Shown in pieces: positions 62,060 through 64,000 of a DNA stretch of 64,000 nucleotides; within the stretch, counting starts at the first letter, position 1, and each line of letters begins with the position of its first letter. The stretch lies in contig NZ_QTTA01000010.1 of the NCBI RefSeq assembly GCF_003730275.1, positions 186,001-250,000 on the forward strand, in the 5' to 3' direction. A model generated the notes under the pieces. It saw only the letters and a list, made by a program, of their open reading frames with translations. It searched no databases and had not been told where the DNA came from. A program made the translations under genes and the position numbers. This DNA comes from Brevundimonas halotolerans. GTDB lineage: Bacteria; Pseudomonadota; Alphaproteobacteria; Caulobacterales; Caulobacteraceae.

Positions 62060-63880
62060 TCAGCTGGCGGCGCTGGCCAGCACCTCGGCGAGAGCCTTCA
62101 TGCGGCGGGCCGCCAGAGGCGTAACGCCCTGGGTCTCGGCCGTGACTGCGAGCGACGCGACCGCAGCGGCAGCGGCGATCGGATCGATCTCTCCTGCACG
62201 CCATCCCTCAATCACGGAGTCAATCTGCTGAGCAAGATCGGCCTCGATCGCATCGGCACGACGCAGCTGGGCGAGATAGGCCCCGGCGACGTCCGGGGTA
62301 TTGGCCCAGCTGACACGGGTCTGGGTCTGCGGGTTGATCTCGTCTTCCATGACGGCCTCGGCAGCGGCGATTTCAGCGGCCGACAGCTGATCCGACGGGA
62401 CCAGACGCAGAACGTCGAGCCCGCGGGCGATCTCGCTGGAGTAGATGCGACCGTTAAACCAGTAAGCCGACCACGAACCGCCGATCATCAGCCGCTCGCC
62501 CAGCGGGCCACGGTCGAAATAGGCGATTTCCATCGGGTTCATCGGATCGGTGAAGTCCATGATGGAGATACCGCCTTGGTACCAAGCCTGGACCATCAGG
62601 TCGCGACCGGGCACCGGGATGATGTTGCCGTTATGGGCCACGCAGTTTTCGTTGGCGCCCTGGACCGACGGCAGCTTGTGGAAGGCGCGGCCGCGCAGCT
62701 CGCCATTGGTGATGGTGGCGACCAGGTTGGCACCCCAGTTGCCGGGCGCATCGGCCGTGCAGCGCGGCGAGGTGCCGCCGCCCCACTCATCCGTGAAGAC
62801 GACCTTGGAGCCGGTGTTGTCGAAGGTCGCCGAGTGCCAGTAGGCCATGTCAGCGTCGAAGATTTCCGAGATGCGCGTCGGGTTCTTCGGGTCCGAGATA
62901 TCCAGCAGGATGCCGTTGCCCGAGCAGGCGCCGGCGGCCTGGCCGATTTCCGGGAAGACCGTGATGTCGTGGCAATGGTTGGTGCGGGCCGTGGCCTGGC
63001 TGGCGACACCGGCGCGACCGCCCATCCAGAGACCGGCCACGGCGCCCGTCTCGCGATCCTCGAAGATGCGCGGGCGGTTAACAATGGCGGCGTCCTGCGG
63101 GCGATCCAGCGGCACTTCGATCACGTCGATGGAATACAGGGCCGTGTCGGGGTTGGTACCGGGCTCGCCGTCCGAACAGATCGACAGTTCGTCGCTGCGG
63201 CGGACGCCCGAGGTGGCCGAGTTGTAGACATAGAGAATGTTCGAGTCGGCCGGGTTCGGCACCAGGGTATGGGTGTGCGATCCGCGGCAGGTCTGGACGG
63301 CCGCGACCTGCTGCGGGGCCCTGATGTTGCTGATGTCGAAGATCCGCACACCGCGGAAGCGCTCAGGGTTCACAGCGCCGTCGGCACCCGATGCGCCGCA
63401 ATCGATCCGGCCGTTGTTCTGCTCGACCGACATGAACAGCAGATTGCCGTGAACCGACACATCGCCCTGCCCGCCCGGGCAGACGACCGAGGTCAGCAGT
63501 TGAGGCTCCCCTCCCCCGCTGATGTCATAGATGTTGAAGCCGTTGAAGTTACCGACGAACAGCTTGCCGTCCGACACGGCCATGTCGCTGTTGGCCAGGG
63601 CCAGAGGGCTGTAGCGCGGCGGGTTGGCGCGGTAAGCTGCGGCCTCTTCCCGCGTGGTCGGCGGCGCGAAGATGGCGTCCGGATCGAAGAAGCCGGGAGG
63701 CGGGGCCAGCGTGTGCTCCAGCGCGAGGCCCGAGCTGGCCTCGGCTGCGTCATAGATGCCCGGTGCGAGCTCGGTGCGTTCGTCGGACGGAATGGTCTGG
63801 ACCTGGGCCGAGGCGACGCTGGCCCCGAGCAGGACGGCCATGGCGGCGACGGATGAATACAGGGCTTTGCGAACAAACAT
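62060..63880 (-). CDS. secreted LVIVD-repeat (beta-propeller) protein
   Basis: 606 residues. Signal peptide MFVRKALYSSVAAMAVLLGA with cleavage after ASA. The mature chain holds repeats of about 50-70 residues, each with strand pattern LFVGNFNGFNIYDISGGGEP, FRGVRIFDISNIRAPQQVA, NGILLDISDPKNPTRISEIF and GGISIMDFTDPMNPMEIAYF; these are LVIVD-type propeller blades. The last ~100 residues are Ala/Glu-rich helices. Secreted or outer-membrane; a role in adhesion, or as a partner of the DUF305 protein, is a guess. Confidence 0.85.
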   Translation of the reverse strand: MFVRKALYSSVAAMAVLLGASVASAQVQTIPSDERTELAPGIYDAAEASSGLALEHTLAPPPGFFDPDAIFAPPTTREEAAAYRANPPRYSPLALANSDMAVSDGKLFVGNFNGFNIYDISGGGEPQLLTSVVCPGGQGDVSVHGNLLFMSVEQNNGRIDCGASGADGAVNPERFRGVRIFDISNIRAPQQVAAVQTCRGSHTHTLVPNPADSNILYVYNSATSGVRRSDELSICSDGEPGTNPDTALYSIDVIEVPLDRPQDAAIVNRPRIFEDRETGAVAGLWMGGRAGVASQATARTNHCHDITVFPEIGQAAGACSGNGILLDISDPKNPTRISEIFDADMAYWHSATFDNTGSKVVFTDEWGGGTSPRCTADAPGNWGANLVATITNGELRGRAFHKLPSVQGANENCVAHNGNIIPVPGRDLMVQAWYQGGISIMDFTDPMNPMEIAYFDRGPLGERLMIGGSWSAYWFNGRIYSSEIARGLDVLRLVPSDQLSAAEIAAAEAVMEDEINPQTQTRVSWANTPDVAGAYLAQLRRADAIEADLAQQIDSVIEGWRAGEIDPIAAAAAVASLAVTAETQGVTPLAARRMKALAEVLASAAS

Positions 63881-63895
63881 GGCCGCTCCTCAGGG

Positions 63896-64000
63896 TCAGA
63901 GTTCAGACAGAAGGGATTGCATACGCAGGATTTCGGCCGACTGGTCGGCCACGACGGATGAGGCGAAGTCCGAGAGCATCGGGTCATTGCCGGAGTCGGA
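63896..64000 (-). CDS. DUF305 family protein, 3' end only
   Basis: The frame enters from beyond the window and stops at 63896, 15 bases before the LVIVD gene start. The last 34 residues include NDPMLSDFASSVVADQSAEI then LRMQSLLSEL, the C-terminal helix of DUF305, a ferritin-like four-helix protein that is usually secreted. It is the first gene of this pair, and the two are probably one operon. Confidence 0.72.
   Translation of the reverse strand, partial: SDSGNDPMLSDFASSVVADQSAEILRMQSLLSEL

Overview
The window is a 64 kb piece of a GC-rich alphaproteobacterial chromosome, most likely from Caulobacteraceae and probably Brevundimonas or a close relative. The evidence is the plsX-fabH-ihfA-MerR block, a circularly permuted two-piece tmRNA whose tag (ANDNFAGEYAVAA) resembles the Caulobacter tag, an alpha-type SspB, the families DUF2842, DUF4169 and DUF2171, an exact GGAAC-N16-CGTT general-stress (EcfG) promoter, and many GTG/TTG starts. 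The genus is inferred; no marker gene such as 16S rRNA is present. Most of the window is ordinary chromosome, densely coding on both strands. There is no prophage, transposase, CRISPR array or rRNA.

Layout. 1-3.8 kb: end of a ubiquinol-cytochrome c chaperone gene, DUF177, plsX, fabH, ihfA and a MerR regulator, then tRNA-Pro(GGG). 4-11.4 kb: small membrane proteins, heme A synthase ctaA, a PhoX-like phosphatase, parE and an O-antigen-ligase-like protein. 11.4-14.3 kb: a RelE/ParE toxin-antitoxin pair and uvrD. 14.4-21.8 kb: a small stress-promoter protein, a SIMPL protein, a Coq4-like protein, an OmpA lipoprotein, a CPA antiporter, a DMT exporter, small DUF genes and a CcdAB pair. 21.8-30.2 kb: fumC, a cyclophilin lipoprotein, a RusA-like nuclease, a C13 peptidase lipoprotein, a 2OG-Fe(II) oxygenase, a lower-GC pair (EEP phosphatase lipoprotein plus membrane protein), sspB and ssrA. 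30.3-36.6 kb: miaA, the Mrp ATPase, an Old Yellow Enzyme and a folate/thymidylate operon (thyA, folA, MazG-like) that carries an inserted HEPN-domain gene pair. 36.6-37.5 kb: a non-coding stretch built of palindromes and 9-bp tandem repeats. 37.5-54.1 kb: DUF924, a divergent KARI, tRNA-Pro(CGG), tRNA-Gln, a kinase-like/response-regulator pair, S9 peptidase, acyl-CoA dehydrogenase, cytochrome b561, TsaC, patatin, hydroxybutyrate dehydrogenase, YaaA, an FAD oxidase, NUDIX, SPFH/NfeD and a cold-shock gene. 54.3-57.3 kb: an exonuclease, a repeat-bearing gap and an ImmA/IrrE-PIN(DUF4411) pair ending against tRNA-Ser. 57.4-64 kb: rlpA, then tmk-holB-tatD-MBL-flavodoxin as a tight operon, and a secreted LVIVD-type protein after a DUF305 gene.

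Working groups. PlsX and FabH feed phospholipid and fatty-acid synthesis. ThyA, DHFR and the MazG-like enzyme, together with Tmk, serve thymidylate supply and nucleotide hygiene. tmRNA and SspB lie side by side and act in one pathway (tagging of stalled peptides and delivery to ClpXP). The accessory material that stands out consists of two type II toxin-antitoxin pairs, the HEPN pair inside the thyA-folA operon, the ImmA/IrrE-PIN pair at tRNA-Ser, and the membrane-protein/EEP pair beside sspB. Rows that I counted by hand in the last three are lower in GC than rows in neighbouring core genes. The HEPN pair and the ImmA-PIN pair are the best candidates for poorly described systems.
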